Assembly: GCF_022569295.1 (NCBI RefSeq)
Contig: NZ_JAKFIA010000002.1
Location: forward strand, 498,501 to 562,500
From: Pedomonas mirosovicensis
Lineage (GTDB): Bacteria > Pseudomonadota > Alphaproteobacteria > Sphingomonadales > Sphingomonadaceae
Direction: 5' to 3'
DNA length: 64,000 nt
This document shows, piece by piece, positions 1-10,400 of this stretch. Position numbers and translations under genes: made by a program. The notes under the pieces were generated by a model. That model worked only from the letters and a program-made list of their open reading frames with translations. It did not search any database and was not told the origin of the DNA. Numbering within the stretch: position 1 is the stretch's first letter; each line of letters opens with the position of its first letter.

Positions 1-2
1 TG

Positions 3-131
3 CCGGTCGTCGATCCGGTCAGCGGCAAGCTCGTCGGCATCCTCGCCCGCCGCGATCTGTTGCAGGCGCGCGCCGGACAGCAGCGCACCGAGCAGGAGCG
101 CGAGCGCTTTCTCAGCGGCCTGTCGGCCTGA
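3..131 (+). CDS. C-terminal end of a CBS-domain protein, possibly a chloride channel (partial)
   Basis: Only the last 42 codons are inside the window; the reading frame enters at base 3 and stops with TGA at 129-131. The visible peptide begins PVVDPVSGKLVGILARRDLL, which is the second half of a CBS domain (beta strand, 'VG' turn, 'RRDLL' helix), followed by a charged tail rich in Arg, Gln and Glu. CBS pairs bind adenosyl ligands and gate channels, transporters and enzymes. A CBS domain at the extreme C-terminus followed by a short charged tail is common in bacterial ClC-type chloride channels, but nothing upstream is visible, so the host protein family is a guess. It is transcribed towards the I78 gene (convergent, 20 bases apart). 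Confidence 0.6.
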   Translation, partial: PVVDPVSGKLVGILARRDLLQARAGQQRTEQERERFLSGLSA

Positions 132-151
132 ACGCGGGGGCGGGGCAGGCC

Positions 152-496
152 TCAGCCGCAGCGGGCGCGCACGATCTTCTCTTCAGCGTCCAGCTCCAGG
201 TTCAGCCGGTCCTGGCGGAAATCCATGGTGACGGCCTGCCCCGGCCGGATGATGCGGAGGGTGGTTGCGCCGCTCGCCTTGCGGGCGTTTTCGGCAAGGG
301 CGTCCGAATAGGCTTGGCCCACGATGTCCTGCACCTTCTCCGCATCGCAGCTGCTGGACAGGGCTGGGGCGGTCGTAGCCTCGGGCGCTGCCGCGCCCGC
401 GCCGGAGGTGTCGGCCGTCTGCGCCGCGCAGGCGCTCAGCAACACGGCCCCCAGCAGCATCGGGGCGCTCATCAGTCCAAACCGCTCCATCGTCAT
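152..496 (-). CDS. I78-family peptidase inhibitor-like lipoprotein
   Basis: 114 residues. The N-terminus is a lipoprotein signal: hydrophobic stretch then VLLSAC, with the lipidated Cys near residue 22. After a low-complexity Ala/Thr linker the domain contains CDAEKVQDIVGQ, ASGATTLRIIRPGQAVTMD and DRLNLELD, ending IVRARCG. This arrangement (Gly-Gln in the first helix, 'RxIRPGxxVTxD', 'RLNLxxD', terminal Cys) is typical of peptidase inhibitor I78 family proteins, many of which are small exported proteins of unknown target. The frame is open further upstream, but the ATG at 496 is preferred: a purine-rich GAGGGAGAAAGG lies just before it and the signal peptide starts there. It lies 79 bases downstream of the PepSY gene on the same strand and could be co-transcribed. 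Confidence 0.75.
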   Translation of the reverse strand: MTMERFGLMSAPMLLGAVLLSACAAQTADTSGAGAAAPEATTAPALSSSCDAEKVQDIVGQAYSDALAENARKASGATTLRIIRPGQAVTMDFRQDRLNLELDAEEKIVRARCG

Positions 497-575
497 CCGC
501 CTTTCTCCCTCAGGGTGTGAGTCAACGGTTAGGCATGGCGGATGACTGCGCCATGAACAAGAGTGGATTACCGCT

Positions 576-1826
576 TCAGGCAAGGGCAGCCCGCAGCGCC
601 CGGATGCGGCGGGCGCGACGCTTGCGCGCCCAGAGAATGACGCCGGTGACGGAGAGGGTTGCCGTCAGCACGCCCGCGGCTGCTGCCAGAATTTTAGTGG
701 GCAGGCCCGCAATGGTGCCGCTGTGCAGCGCCAACTGCATCCGCATGAAAATGTCGCCTGCCGTGCCGCCGGTCGCGGCGACCACATCAATGGTCTCACC
801 CGTGCGGCTGTCCACGAACACCCACGACGCGCCGATGCCGGGGCCCGCCTCTGTCCCGAAGCCAACGCCGTAAACGCCCAGCTCCGCCGCGTTGTAGAGG
901 CCGGAGGTGAGCTCATGGATACCGGCGGCGCGGGCCGCAAGCGTGGCGCGGGCTAAGGCCTCGTTGAAGCTGAGGCGAGCCTCGATGGGCTTTTCCGGCG
1001 GGGCCATGGGGCGTTGCAGATAGCGCGGCTCGCTGACGGGTGAGACGCTGTTCACCACCGGCTCGAACACCTCGTGCTCCAGGGTGAGGGCAACGCCGCT
1101 GACGGCCATGACGAACAGCACCGGCCACAGCCACAGGCCGCCCGCCCGGTGGATGTCGAGCGTGCGTCGTTCGGTCGAGGCGTTGGGCTTCAGTTGCCAG
1201 CTCTTGCCCCACTTCCGCCAGAACGGGCCGCCTTTGGGCAGGGTGAGGTAAAAGCCGAACAGGCTGTCGATCGCCCACAGAATGGCGACCGTTCCGAGGA
1301 GGAACGCGCCCAGCCGCCCCGGCAGGTAGAGGTTGCTGTGCAGCGTGTGGAGGAACGGGATGAGGTTCTCCCGCGCAAGGCTGGGTGCGCCATAGGTCCG
1401 CCGCCCCTGAATCTCGCCGGTTACCGGATTGATGAAGACCTGGTTGTATTCGGCCGGGTAAAGCGTGCCCGTTGCCGGGTTCACCTTCCACTCAACCCAC
1501 ACGTCGGCGGCGCGGCTGGGCTCGGATTCAAGCGGAATCCAGCGCGCCCGCACGCGCGGGTCGGCCGCCTCGATCCGGTCCGCCAGATCCTGTGGGGAGA
1601 GGGACGGCCCGGTTGCCTCGATCTGGAACAGCCGGGGGTTGAGCGCCGCGTCCAGCTCGGTCTGGAAGACGAGGAGGCTGCCGGTCAATCCGGCAAGCAC
1701 CAGAAACAGCGCGATTGCGAGGCCGAAGTAGCGGTGCAGCCGCACCACGAGCCCGCGCAGCCCCGCGCCCGCCGCCGTACGGGCGGGAGCGGTGAGGGGG
1801 GCAGCAGGGCGCGCGGGGGCGTGCAT
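576..1826 (-). CDS. PepSY-associated TM helix protein (iron-uptake/reductase-like)
   Basis: 416 residues with the PepSY-TM layout: a first transmembrane segment around residues 28-55 containing LHRYFGLAIALFLVLAGL, a large periplasmic region (PepSY repeats; 'INPVTGEIQGRRTYG' is the typical strand pair), further transmembrane segments near residues 155-185 and 230-250, a second PepSY-like region with 'VDSRTGETIDVV', and a last segment near 370-395. Conserved His residues in the helices fit haem binding as proposed for PiuB-like proteins. The gene starts 8 bases after the stop of the TonB siderophore receptor, so the two almost certainly form one operon. The likely role is reduction or release of iron from siderophores at the inner membrane; this is inferred from family and context. 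Confidence 0.85.
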   Translation of the reverse strand: MHAPARPAAPLTAPARTAAGAGLRGLVVRLHRYFGLAIALFLVLAGLTGSLLVFQTELDAALNPRLFQIEATGPSLSPQDLADRIEAADPRVRARWIPLESEPSRAADVWVEWKVNPATGTLYPAEYNQVFINPVTGEIQGRRTYGAPSLARENLIPFLHTLHSNLYLPGRLGAFLLGTVAILWAIDSLFGFYLTLPKGGPFWRKWGKSWQLKPNASTERRTLDIHRAGGLWLWPVLFVMAVSGVALTLEHEVFEPVVNSVSPVSEPRYLQRPMAPPEKPIEARLSFNEALARATLAARAAGIHELTSGLYNAAELGVYGVGFGTEAGPGIGASWVFVDSRTGETIDVVAATGGTAGDIFMRMQLALHSGTIAGLPTKILAAAAGVLTATLSVTGVILWARKRRARRIRALRAALA

Positions 1827-1834
1827 CAGGGGGC

Positions 1835-3976
1835 CTAGAACTTGCGGGTCACAGTTGCGATCACCTGGCGGCTCTGGCCGAAGAAGCAGCCCACCGGACC
1901 GGTGCAGCGCCCGGCGTAGCGTTTGTCAAAGATGTTGCTGCCGTTGAGGGCGAAGCGCCAGTCGGCCGTGTCGTAGTGGATGATCGCATCGAACAGGGTG
2001 GTGGACGGCGTGTAGTAGACCGTCGGCGCGAAGGCGCTCGGCAGGCTGCCGGGGCTGTTGCTGAGGTAGCGGCCGCCAACACCAACGCCAAAGCCCGCCA
2101 GCGGGCCCTGCTGCAAGGTGTAGTCGACGAACAGCGACAGCTTGTGCTTGGGCTGGCCGACGAGGCGCGCACCGAGGTCCGGGCCGTTGCTCTCGGTCAC
2201 TTCCGTATCGGCGTAGGTGTAGGAGCCGTTGATGCTGAGTTGATCGTGGATGCGAGCGACGGCTTCCAGCTCGAAGCCCTTCACCTCCACCTCGCCGGTC
2301 TGGACGCTGAAGTTCGCATTGTTGGGATCGGTCGTGACCACGTTGGTCTGCGTGATCTTGTAGACGGCGGCGGTGGCGAACAGCTTCACGCCGGGGCTGA
2401 GCGTGCGGCCGTCATACTTCACGCCCGCCTCCCACTGCTTGCCCTCGGAGGGGTCGAACGCCTGCCCGCTTGCATCGGCCCCCACCACCGGCTGGAAGGA
2501 GGTTGCGTAGCTCACATAGGGCGCGATGCCGGTGTCGAACAGGTAGGTGCCGCCCACCCGATAGGTGAACTTGTCGTCTTTGTCGGTCGGCGCATCCGGG
2601 GAGAGGTAATCGGTGCGGCGGCTCCAGTCCTGCCGGCCGGAAAGGGTGAGGATGAAGCCGCCAAGCTTCGCCTGATCCTGCACGTAAAGGCCGGTCTGCT
2701 TCAGCCGCTGATCGGTCCAGGGGGAGAGGGCCGGGGCTTCGACGGGTGCGGTGCCGTAAACCGGGTCGAACAGGTCGATCGGCGTGGTGGCGGCAAAGCC
2801 GAAGGCGGAGGCCTCGCGGTAATTGCGATAGTCCAGCCCCGCCAGCAGGCGGTGCTCGATCGGCCCGGTGCTGAACCGGCCGTCGAGGCGGCTGTCGATG
2901 GCGAACTGGTTCACATCATCCTTGAACGGATAGTCGGCGCGGGAGACCGTCCGGTTGTCCGCGGCGAGGCCCGTTGCGTAGATGGTTCGCATGTCCTCGT
3001 GATACTCGGTCCAGCGGGCGTTCTGGGTGAAGCTGAGCGCATCGCTGAAGCGGTGCACCAGTTCGTATCCGGCCGCAAACTGCTCGCGGCGATAGAAGTT
3101 GAGGTCCGGCTCGCCCAGGTTGGTGCCCCGGCTGATCCGGCCCAACGGATTGTCCTCCAGCACGCCGAGCACGGGCAGGAAGCCGTTGGGATCCCCTTCC
3201 GTGCGGTCGTACTGGTAGTAGCCAAGGCCGGTGAGGGTCGTGTCGGGGCCCAGCGCGATGCTGACGGCCGGGGCCGCATAGGCCCGCTCGGCGGTCACGA
3301 AGTCGGTCTGGCTGTCCCGGTCGCGGTAGAGGCCGGTCAGGCGGGCGGTGACGCCATCCGTCAGCGCACCGGTGATGGTGCCCGCCGCCTGCTTGTAATC
3401 ATCGGTGCCGTATTTCACCGCCACCTCGCCGCCGAATTCGGCGGAGGGACGGCGGCTGGTCAGGTTGTAGATGCCGCCCGGCGGCGTGGTGCCGTAAAGC
3501 ACGGAGGCCGGGCCCTTGAGAACGTCCACCGACTCGAAGCCGTAGAGGTCGACGCCCACGTTGGCGATGGTGGCGCTGACCGGGGCCTGCAGTCCATCGA
3601 TGTACTGCACCGGAATGAACCCGCGCAGCGTCAGGAAATCAAACCGCAGGTCCGGGCCATAGTTCTCGCCGACGATACCTGCGGTGTAGCGCACCGCCTG
3701 CTGTACATCGATGAAGTTGAGGAGGTCGATCTGGTCCCGCGTCACCACCGAGACGGACTGCGGCGTCTCAATGAGCGGCGCGGTGGTCTTGGTGGCGGTC
3801 AAGCTGCCCGAGGGCACGTAGTTGGGAGCGGTGACCACCAGGTCTGGCATGGCTGCGTTCCGGGCCTCGGCGGCAATGGCCGGCGTACCGGCAAGGGCGG
3901 CAGCGCCGAGAATGGCAGCGCGCAGGGAAAGGCGGGCCAAGCCCGGATTGGATTCGATGAAGACAGAACGGCCCAT
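1835..3976 (-). CDS. TonB-dependent siderophore receptor
   Basis: 713 residues from the ATG at 3976, which is followed by a clear Sec signal ending in AGTPAIAAEA. The open frame continues 82 codons further upstream, but that part has no signal-like sequence, and a G-rich stretch precedes 3976. The plug domain has the hallmarks of siderophore receptors of the FhuA/FpvA class: 'ETPQSVSVVTRDQI', 'LRGFIPVQYIDGL', 'VDVLKGPASVLYGTTPPGG'. The C-terminal part is a long beta-barrel ending in Phe (VIATVTRKF), with 'NGSNIFDKRYAGRC' in the typical last-strand region. It imports ferric siderophore using TonB energy. It is followed by a PepSY protein and divergent from an M20 peptidase. Iron (Fur) control would be expected, but I see no convincing Fur box. 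Confidence 0.93.
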   Translation of the reverse strand: MGRSVFIESNPGLARLSLRAAILGAAALAGTPAIAAEARNAAMPDLVVTAPNYVPSGSLTATKTTAPLIETPQSVSVVTRDQIDLLNFIDVQQAVRYTAGIVGENYGPDLRFDFLTLRGFIPVQYIDGLQAPVSATIANVGVDLYGFESVDVLKGPASVLYGTTPPGGIYNLTSRRPSAEFGGEVAVKYGTDDYKQAAGTITGALTDGVTARLTGLYRDRDSQTDFVTAERAYAAPAVSIALGPDTTLTGLGYYQYDRTEGDPNGFLPVLGVLEDNPLGRISRGTNLGEPDLNFYRREQFAAGYELVHRFSDALSFTQNARWTEYHEDMRTIYATGLAADNRTVSRADYPFKDDVNQFAIDSRLDGRFSTGPIEHRLLAGLDYRNYREASAFGFAATTPIDLFDPVYGTAPVEAPALSPWTDQRLKQTGLYVQDQAKLGGFILTLSGRQDWSRRTDYLSPDAPTDKDDKFTYRVGGTYLFDTGIAPYVSYATSFQPVVGADASGQAFDPSEGKQWEAGVKYDGRTLSPGVKLFATAAVYKITQTNVVTTDPNNANFSVQTGEVEVKGFELEAVARIHDQLSINGSYTYADTEVTESNGPDLGARLVGQPKHKLSLFVDYTLQQGPLAGFGVGVGGRYLSNSPGSLPSAFAPTVYYTPSTTLFDAIIHYDTADWRFALNGSNIFDKRYAGRCTGPVGCFFGQSRQVIATVTRKF

Positions 3977-4048
3977 GATACCCCCAGCGAGAAACCGCAT
4001 GAACGATGTTCGCCGGGCGCGGCAGTATCCGCCGCCCAGCGGGATGTG

Positions 4049-4076
4049 CCTATACACTATTAAGAGTGAGTTGCAA
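4049..4076 (-). promoter_or_regulatory. Candidate promoter of the siderophore receptor operon
   Basis: On the minus strand TTGCAA (4071-4076) is followed after 16 bases by TATAGG (4049-4054), about 75 bases upstream of the receptor start. An imperfect inverted repeat, CTATT ... AATAG, overlaps the spacer and could be an operator, but it does not match a Fur consensus. This is a consensus match by eye only. Confidence 0.3.
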
Positions 4077-4252
4077 TAGCGTGTTATGTCACAATTTGCC
4101 GCGTTCCGCAGCATCGGGAGGATGTTCGCGGTGCGCGACGGCACGCTGTTGGGTCCCGTCCGCTGGGTTCGGTCATTTCCGCTATGGCTGGACAAGGCGC
4201 AGCCGCACGCCCTAGCCTGCATCCGCTTGTTATTCCACGAGGGGGCGTCACC

Positions 4253-5785
4253 ATGAGATCCATCTGGCAGACCGGTATCGCGGCTGCGGCAGTGGCACTT
4301 CAGCTTCTATCGGCCATGCCGGCGGCCGCTTCCGTGAAAGGCTATCGGCAGGCCAATGAGCACGCCATTCTGACCGAGCTGGCCGGGCTGCTCGCCATTC
4401 CCAATGTGGCATCCGACCGCGAGAACATCCGCCGCAATGCCGATGCCCTGGTCGCTATGATGGAGAAGCGCGGGCTGAAGCCGCGTCTGTTGGAATCATC
4501 CGATGCAAAGGCTCCGCCGGTGGTCTATGGCGAGTGGCGGGTTGCCGGCGCCAAGCGCACCATCGTGCTTTATGCCCACTATGATGGCCAACCCACCGAT
4601 GCAAGCCAGTGGACTGGCAGCCATCCCTGGAAGCCGGTGCTGCGCGACAAGCCCCTCTACGCCGGGGGCACGGTTATCCCCATGCCGCAACCTGGCGAAA
4701 AGATCGATCCGGAAAGCCGCCTCTATGCCCGGTCGGCGTCCGACGACAAGGCGGGCGTAATGGCCATCCTTGCCGCCATCGATGCGCTGAAGGCGGAAGG
4801 GCGCGCGCCTGCCGCCAATATCAAGATCGTCTTCGAGGGCGAGGAGGAAGCGGGATCGCCCCACCTTGCCGATATTCTCGGCCGCCACAAGGCGCTGCTG
4901 AAGTCCGACGGCTGGGTGATCTTCGATGGACCGGCGCACCAATCGGGACGCGTGCAGGTGGTATTCGGCGCGCGGGGCATCATCGGGGCGGATATCACCG
5001 TTTATGGCGCGAACCGTCCCCTGCACAGCGGGCATTATGGCAACTGGGCGCCCAACCCGGCCATGGAGCTGTCGCGCCTCTTGGCCAGCATGAAGGATGA
5101 GACCGGCCGCGTGCTCATCAAGGGTTTCTATGATGACGTGGAGCCGCTGGGCGAGGCCGAGCGCCGCGCCATTGCCGAGGCTCCGCAGGTCGACCGGGAA
5201 CTGCAGGCCGCGCTGGGCTTCGGCCAGCCGGAAGGCGGCGGCCAGAGCCTGCTGGCCCTCATCAGTCAGCCATCGCTCAACATCGACGGGTCCAAAAGCG
5301 CCGAGGTGGGCGGGAAGGCCCGCAACATCATTCCCACCACCGCCACGGCGACGCTCGACATGCGGCTGGTGCGGGGCAACGACTATCGCCGCCAGTTCGA
5401 CAAGCTGGTGGCCCATGTGCGCGCCCAGGGCTTCTACGTGACCGACCGCGAGCCGACGGCGGAGGAGCGCGCGCGATATCCGCGCGTTGCCCAGGTCGCC
5501 TTGCGTGACGGCTACAATGCGGAGCGCGCGGACATGGACGATCCCTTCGCCCGCGCGGTGACAGATGCGGTGCGCCACGCCGGCATCGGCCCCATCGTAA
5601 ATCTGCCGTCAATGGGCGGCAGCCTGCCGCTGTACGTTATCCGCAATACCTTCGACGTGCCGTCGATCATGGTCGGCATCGCCAACCACGATAACAACCA
5701 GCATGCCGAGGATGAAAACCTGCGATTGCAGAACCTGTGGGATGGCATCGAGGCCGCCGCCGGCATCATGACCATGACATTCTGA
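4253..5785 (+). CDS. Exported M20-family metallopeptidase
   Basis: 510 residues starting at the ATG at 4253 with a Sec signal peptide (hydrophobic core, cleavage near SAMPAAASVKG). Zinc ligands of the M20/M28 clan are visible: His and Asp in 'LYAHYDGQPTD' (near residue 107), the bridging Asp in 'ARSASDDKAGV' (near 163), the Glu-Glu pair in 'FEGEEEAGSPH' (near 200) and the C-terminal His in 'DNNQHAEDENLR' (near 485). A dimerisation/lid domain lies between about residues 240 and 370 ('GANRPLHSGHYGNWAPNP', 'EVGGKARNIIPTTATATLDM'). Such enzymes remove N-terminal residues or cleave dipeptides; here it acts in the periplasm. It is divergent from the siderophore receptor, and no function beyond peptidase can be assigned. 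Confidence 0.88.
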   Translation: MRSIWQTGIAAAAVALQLLSAMPAAASVKGYRQANEHAILTELAGLLAIPNVASDRENIRRNADALVAMMEKRGLKPRLLESSDAKAPPVVYGEWRVAGAKRTIVLYAHYDGQPTDASQWTGSHPWKPVLRDKPLYAGGTVIPMPQPGEKIDPESRLYARSASDDKAGVMAILAAIDALKAEGRAPAANIKIVFEGEEEAGSPHLADILGRHKALLKSDGWVIFDGPAHQSGRVQVVFGARGIIGADITVYGANRPLHSGHYGNWAPNPAMELSRLLASMKDETGRVLIKGFYDDVEPLGEAERRAIAEAPQVDRELQAALGFGQPEGGGQSLLALISQPSLNIDGSKSAEVGGKARNIIPTTATATLDMRLVRGNDYRRQFDKLVAHVRAQGFYVTDREPTAEERARYPRVAQVALRDGYNAERADMDDPFARAVTDAVRHAGIGPIVNLPSMGGSLPLYVIRNTFDVPSIMVGIANHDNNQHAEDENLRLQNLWDGIEAAAGIMTMTF

Positions 5786-5915
5786 GCAGGCGGCCAGCGG
5801 GCAGGCAGGCGCAGGCTTGATTGCGGCCCCTTACTCAACCTAGAGTTGATGAAGCCGGATGGGCGCATCCGCGGGGGGTGGACAACGGGAGCAGACGGCA
5901 GAGCAGGAGGGCAAG

Positions 5916-7325
5916 ATGGCAAGAGGATTGCCGGTTTTCCGTTTTGCGGCCTGTATGTTTGCCATCACAGTTGCCGTTGCGGCACCCGCATTGGCGCTGG
6001 AAGAGCCATCCTCTATCAAGCCGGTGCCGACCACGCCAATGCCGGGCGAATTTACCTTCGCGGCGGTGGGCGACCTCATCTACTTGCGTCCGATGCTGGC
6101 GACCCTTGAGACGCAGTCGCCTGATATGATGAAGCTGCTGCGCGGCGCGGATGTGACGTTCGGCAACTTTGAGATGCAGGCCATAGACTTGGCCCACTTT
6201 CGTGGCGCACCCCAGGCGGAGTCGGGCGGCACGTGGCTGATCGCCGACCCGCGCGTCGTGGACGACGTGAAGGCAATGGGCTTTGACGTCCTCAGCCTCG
6301 CCAACAACCATACAACGGACTGGGGCGTCGAAGGGCTGGCCGAGACGGAGGCGCGTCTCAAGGCCGCCGGGCTTATCTCTGCGGGAACCGGCCGCACGCT
6401 GCAGGCGGCCCGCAGCCCGCGATATCACGACGGCAGCAAGGGGCGGGTGGCGCTGGTTGCCACCAGTTCCACTTTCACGCCCATGTCCCGCGCGGCCGAT
6501 CCGATTGGCGAAATTCCCGGCCGGCCGGGGCTCAACCCGCTGCGCGTTGACCGCATTGCCTTGGTCAGCAAATCGCAGCTTGCGGTGCTGGGCGAACTGG
6601 CCGCCCAGGCCCCTGGCCGCAAAACGCAGCAGTCGGAAGGGACCGTTCGTCTGCTGGGCGCGAAATATCGGGCGATCGAGCCCTACTCCGGCAAAATCAC
6701 GTTCAGCTACGAGATGGACGAGCAGGACCTTTCGGGCAATCTGCTTGCAGTGCGGCAAGGCAAGCAGAACAGTAATTTTATGGTCTTTGCCGTTCACAAC
6801 CATGAGCCGGGCAACGACAGCGATGTGCCGGCGGATTTTGCCATCACGCTGGCCCGACGTGCGATTGACGAGGGCGCCGATGCCTATGTGGGGCATGGGC
6901 CGCACATTTTGCGCGGCATCGAAATTTATAAGGGCAAGCCGATTTTCTACTCCCTCGGCAACTTTGCCATGATGAACAATTCCCTCGATGCCCTGCCGAG
7001 GGACATGTACGAGCAATACGCCGTGGAACCGGGCTCCAGGACCGTGCCCGAGCTGTTGCAGGCCCGGGCAGAGAAAACCTTCGCTGACCCGAGGCTCTAC
7101 GAGTCCGTTATTGCCGTCAGCCGCTACGTGGACGGCCGGGTGGCCGAGATCCGGCTTTATCCCATAGACCTCGGCGTCAACGTTCAGGGAGCCGGGCGCG
7201 GCGTGCCAAGACTGGCCGATCCTACTGTGGGCCGCCGCATTCTTGAGCGGCTGCAATCCCTCTCCAAGCCCTTCGGGACGGAGATCCTCCTGAAAGACGG
7301 CGTCGGGATCATTCGTATCCCATAG
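5916..7325 (+). CDS. CapA-family (PGA_cap) metallophosphatase-like protein
   Basis: 469 residues. The ATG at 5916 has a strong CAGGAGG six bases upstream and opens a Sec signal peptide (FRFAACMFAITVAVAAPALAL), so it is preferred to the earlier in-frame start. The body is a CapA/PgsA-type calcineurin-fold domain: 'FAAVGDLIYLRP', 'FGNFEMQ', 'LSLANNHTTDWG', 'FAVHNHEPGNDS', 'GHGPHILRGIEIYKGKPIFY' and 'SLGNFAMM'. The family includes poly-gamma-glutamate capsule synthesis proteins and many uncharacterised exported proteins in non-capsulated bacteria. No capB/capC partners are nearby, so a capsule role is not supported; hydrolysis of a phosphoester or amide in the periplasm is equally possible. Confidence 0.85.
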   Translation: MARGLPVFRFAACMFAITVAVAAPALALEEPSSIKPVPTTPMPGEFTFAAVGDLIYLRPMLATLETQSPDMMKLLRGADVTFGNFEMQAIDLAHFRGAPQAESGGTWLIADPRVVDDVKAMGFDVLSLANNHTTDWGVEGLAETEARLKAAGLISAGTGRTLQAARSPRYHDGSKGRVALVATSSTFTPMSRAADPIGEIPGRPGLNPLRVDRIALVSKSQLAVLGELAAQAPGRKTQQSEGTVRLLGAKYRAIEPYSGKITFSYEMDEQDLSGNLLAVRQGKQNSNFMVFAVHNHEPGNDSDVPADFAITLARRAIDEGADAYVGHGPHILRGIEIYKGKPIFYSLGNFAMMNNSLDALPRDMYEQYAVEPGSRTVPELLQARAEKTFADPRLYESVIAVSRYVDGRVAEIRLYPIDLGVNVQGAGRGVPRLADPTVGRRILERLQSLSKPFGTEILLKDGVGIIRIP

Positions 7326-7482
7326 GCGCAACATCGGCTTCCGGTTCGCCGGGCGCCGCCTTGCGCTTATCGGCGCTGGCCACACGCAGAAACTGCCGAA
7401 CCATCCGCGGGGAAAGCTCTTTACTGCCCTGCCGCGCAGCCGGGGCGTTATGGCCAGTGTCCCGGCGGGCTAGAGAGCGCCC

Positions 7483-10400
7483 TTATTTGCTCAAGGCCTT
7501 GCTCAAAACCTCGGTCAGCCGCTCCGATGTGTACGGTTTCTTGAGCAGCTCGAAGCCGAGATTGCCTTCTTCCACCAGAACCTGGCTGTAGCCGCTGGTG
7601 AGAACCACCGGAAGGTCCGGGTAGCGGCTTTGCAGCAGCTGGGCAAACTCAATGCCGTTCATGCCCGGCATGACAACATCTGAGAGCACGATATCAAATT
7701 GCTCCCGCTGCTGTTCCAAAAGTTCGAGCGCTGACTGCGGATCAAGCATCCACTCTGATCGATAGCCGAGATCGGTAAGGATGAGGCGCGCAAATTCGCC
7801 TACCTGAATATCATCTTCCACCAGCAGGACCCGGTACGGCCGCGCCAGCATTTGGTGTCGCCGGGGTGATTGGTCCGGAGCCTCAGCCTCATCGCGCTTT
7901 TCAATCCGCGGCAGGTAGACGGTAAACGTCGTGCCTTTCCCCGGCTCGCTCTCTACATCCAGCTCGCCGCCTGACTGTTTGGCGAAGCCGTACACTTGCG
8001 ACAGTCCCAGCCCCGTGCCCTTGCCCACTTCCTTGGTGGTGAAGAAGGGCTCGAAAATCCGCCCCAGGTGTTCGGGCGCGATGCCGCAGCCGGTATCGGC
8101 GATGGACAGGGCGACGCACGGGCCCTCAAGAGGCGGGCAAAGGTTCGGGTTGGGCACCGATTGGCGGGGAGCAACGGTAATCGTGATCGTGCCTTCGCCG
8201 TTCATCGCATCGCGGGCGTTGGCGGCCATGTTGATGATTGCCGTCTCGAACTGGGTTGCATCCGCTTCCACATGGCAGTTGCCGGGCCCGGGATTCGTGA
8301 TGACGGTCACGCGCTCCCCGACGGCGGAATGGAGCATCTCCGTAATCCGGCTCAGGCGTTCGCCGACTTCAAACACCTCGGGCCTCAGCGCCTGCCGCCG
8401 TGAGAAGGCCAGCAGCTGGCTGGTCAGTTTGGCGGCGCGATCGGCCGTCTCGGCGATGGCATCGATATAGCGCTTCCGCCTGTCTTCCGTTAGGTTCTGG
8501 CGTTGCAACAGGTCGGCGGAAGACCGGATGACGGTGAGCAGATTATTGAAATCGTGGGCAACGCCGCCGGTCAATTGGCCGATGGCCTCCAGCTTCTGGG
8601 ACTGGCGGAGAGTTTCCTGCATTTGCGCCAGTTCGGCCTCGCGCGCCTTCTCGCCCGTGATGTCCCGCCCCACCGCATAAATCAGTCCCTCGCCAGGGCC
8701 GGCCGTCCAGGCGAACCAGCGCCACGTGCCGTCGGCCGCCCGCAACCGGACCTCCAGATCACTCTCTGGCCGGGTGATGGCGGCAATGGCCAGCAACTCG
8801 AGGGAGCGTCCCAGGTCATCTGGATGCACATAGGGTCGGAAGCTCCGGCCGACCATATCCTCCGGCTTGTATCCGAGCAGGCGGGTCACGGCGGGGTTGA
8901 TGGCCCGAATAATGCCCTTTGGGGTGATGACCAGGAAAACATCCTGGCTCAGGCGCCACATGTTATCGAGCTCGGCAGTACGCTCCGATACGCGTTGTTC
9001 GAGTTCGCGATTGAGCTTCCGCAGGGCGGCTTCACTGCTACGCAGGGCCTCCTCGACGCGCCGGCGCTCGGCGAGTTCCCGCTGCGCCGCCTGGTAAAGC
9101 CGGGCATTGTCGAGCGCGACCGAGGCCTGGCTGGCGATGGCAACCATCAGCTGCTCGTGCTGCTCCGTGAAGCGCCCCGGCTCTGGATGGCCAAAGAACA
9201 GCCCGCCCAGCACCTCGCCCGAGCGCGAGATCACCGGCACCGCCAGATAGCTGCGGACCGGCAGATGCCCTTCCGGCATCCCCTGGTGCGGGGCGTTGCG
9301 GCCAAAGCGAGGATCGCGGGTAATGTCGTGAGAGCGCACCACGGCTTCACCGTTGAAGGTGGGGCTGAGCACGTGGGTGTTTCGCGGTATTCCCATCTCC
9401 TTGAAGGTTTCGGGATCCGCGCCTGACAACGTGAAGAGCATGCACTTGCTGCCCTTGTCGTCGAGAACATGATAGAAGAAGGCGCCGAGCTGGGCCCCGG
9501 TCAGTTCAACGCCGGCGTCGGTCACCATCTGGACCACGCGCTCAAGGTCAAGCTCCGCCGCCAGCGCCTTGCCGGTGCGGTTTACGGTCTCGAGGATGCG
9601 GCTCTGATCCTGCAGCTTGGCTTCGGCCTGCCGTTGCTGCGAGATGTCGCGCGTCACCGCAAGGTGCGCCACCGTGCCATCGGGCATCTGGAGCGGCACG
9701 GCATGGGTTTCCATGAACCGGCGGTTGCCGGTCAGGCTCAGGATTTCGAACTGCCAGCTAAGCCTTTCCCCGGCGATAACCCGGTTATGCTTGCGATGCC
9801 ATTCCTCGCGCCATTCGGGGGCAATGGCATCCAGAATATCGGTGCCGCGCACGCTATCGAGGTCGGGCGCCTCCAGCATGGAAAGTCCGGCCGGGTTCAT
9901 ATGCAGCAGCCGGCCATCCGCGCTGACGAGCTTGATGCAGTCCGGCGTTGCCTCGGTGATGGCGTGCTGCCGGATCTCGCTGTTCAGAAGGGCCCTCTCC
10001 GCGCGCTTCCGGTCAGAGACGTCTATGGCCAGGACATACAGCCCCTCCACAGCCCCTTTTGCGTTGCGGCAGGGAAGATATTCAAGCTCCAGGTCCGAAG
10101 TCAGGCCACGGGCCGTGGGCGTGATGAGGGTAAACCGCTGATACTCGCCGCGCAGCGCCGCCTCGAGTTGCTCGCGCCTGGCCATGAAGTGCGGCGTGCC
10201 CAGCAGGTCCTCAACCGTTTGGCCGATGATTTTCTCCCTGGGCTGCCCAAACCAGCGCTCGTAGGTGGCGTTGATATAGCGATAGCGCAGGTCGGCATCG
10301 ATGTAGGCGATCAGGAACGGAAGGGAATCGACAAGGTGGCGCAGGCGCCGGAACGTGATGGCTTCCGCAACGCCGGTGTTCGCATCCGCCATCGCGGCGG

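Noticed and set aside
1976..4063. A 695-codon plus-strand frame opposite the siderophore receptor
   Set aside because: Antisense by-product of codon bias; no domain, no ribosome site, low-complexity composition.
4041..4090. A Fur box in front of the siderophore receptor
   Set aside because: Only an imperfect CTATT/AATAG repeat is present; no convincing match to a Fur consensus.
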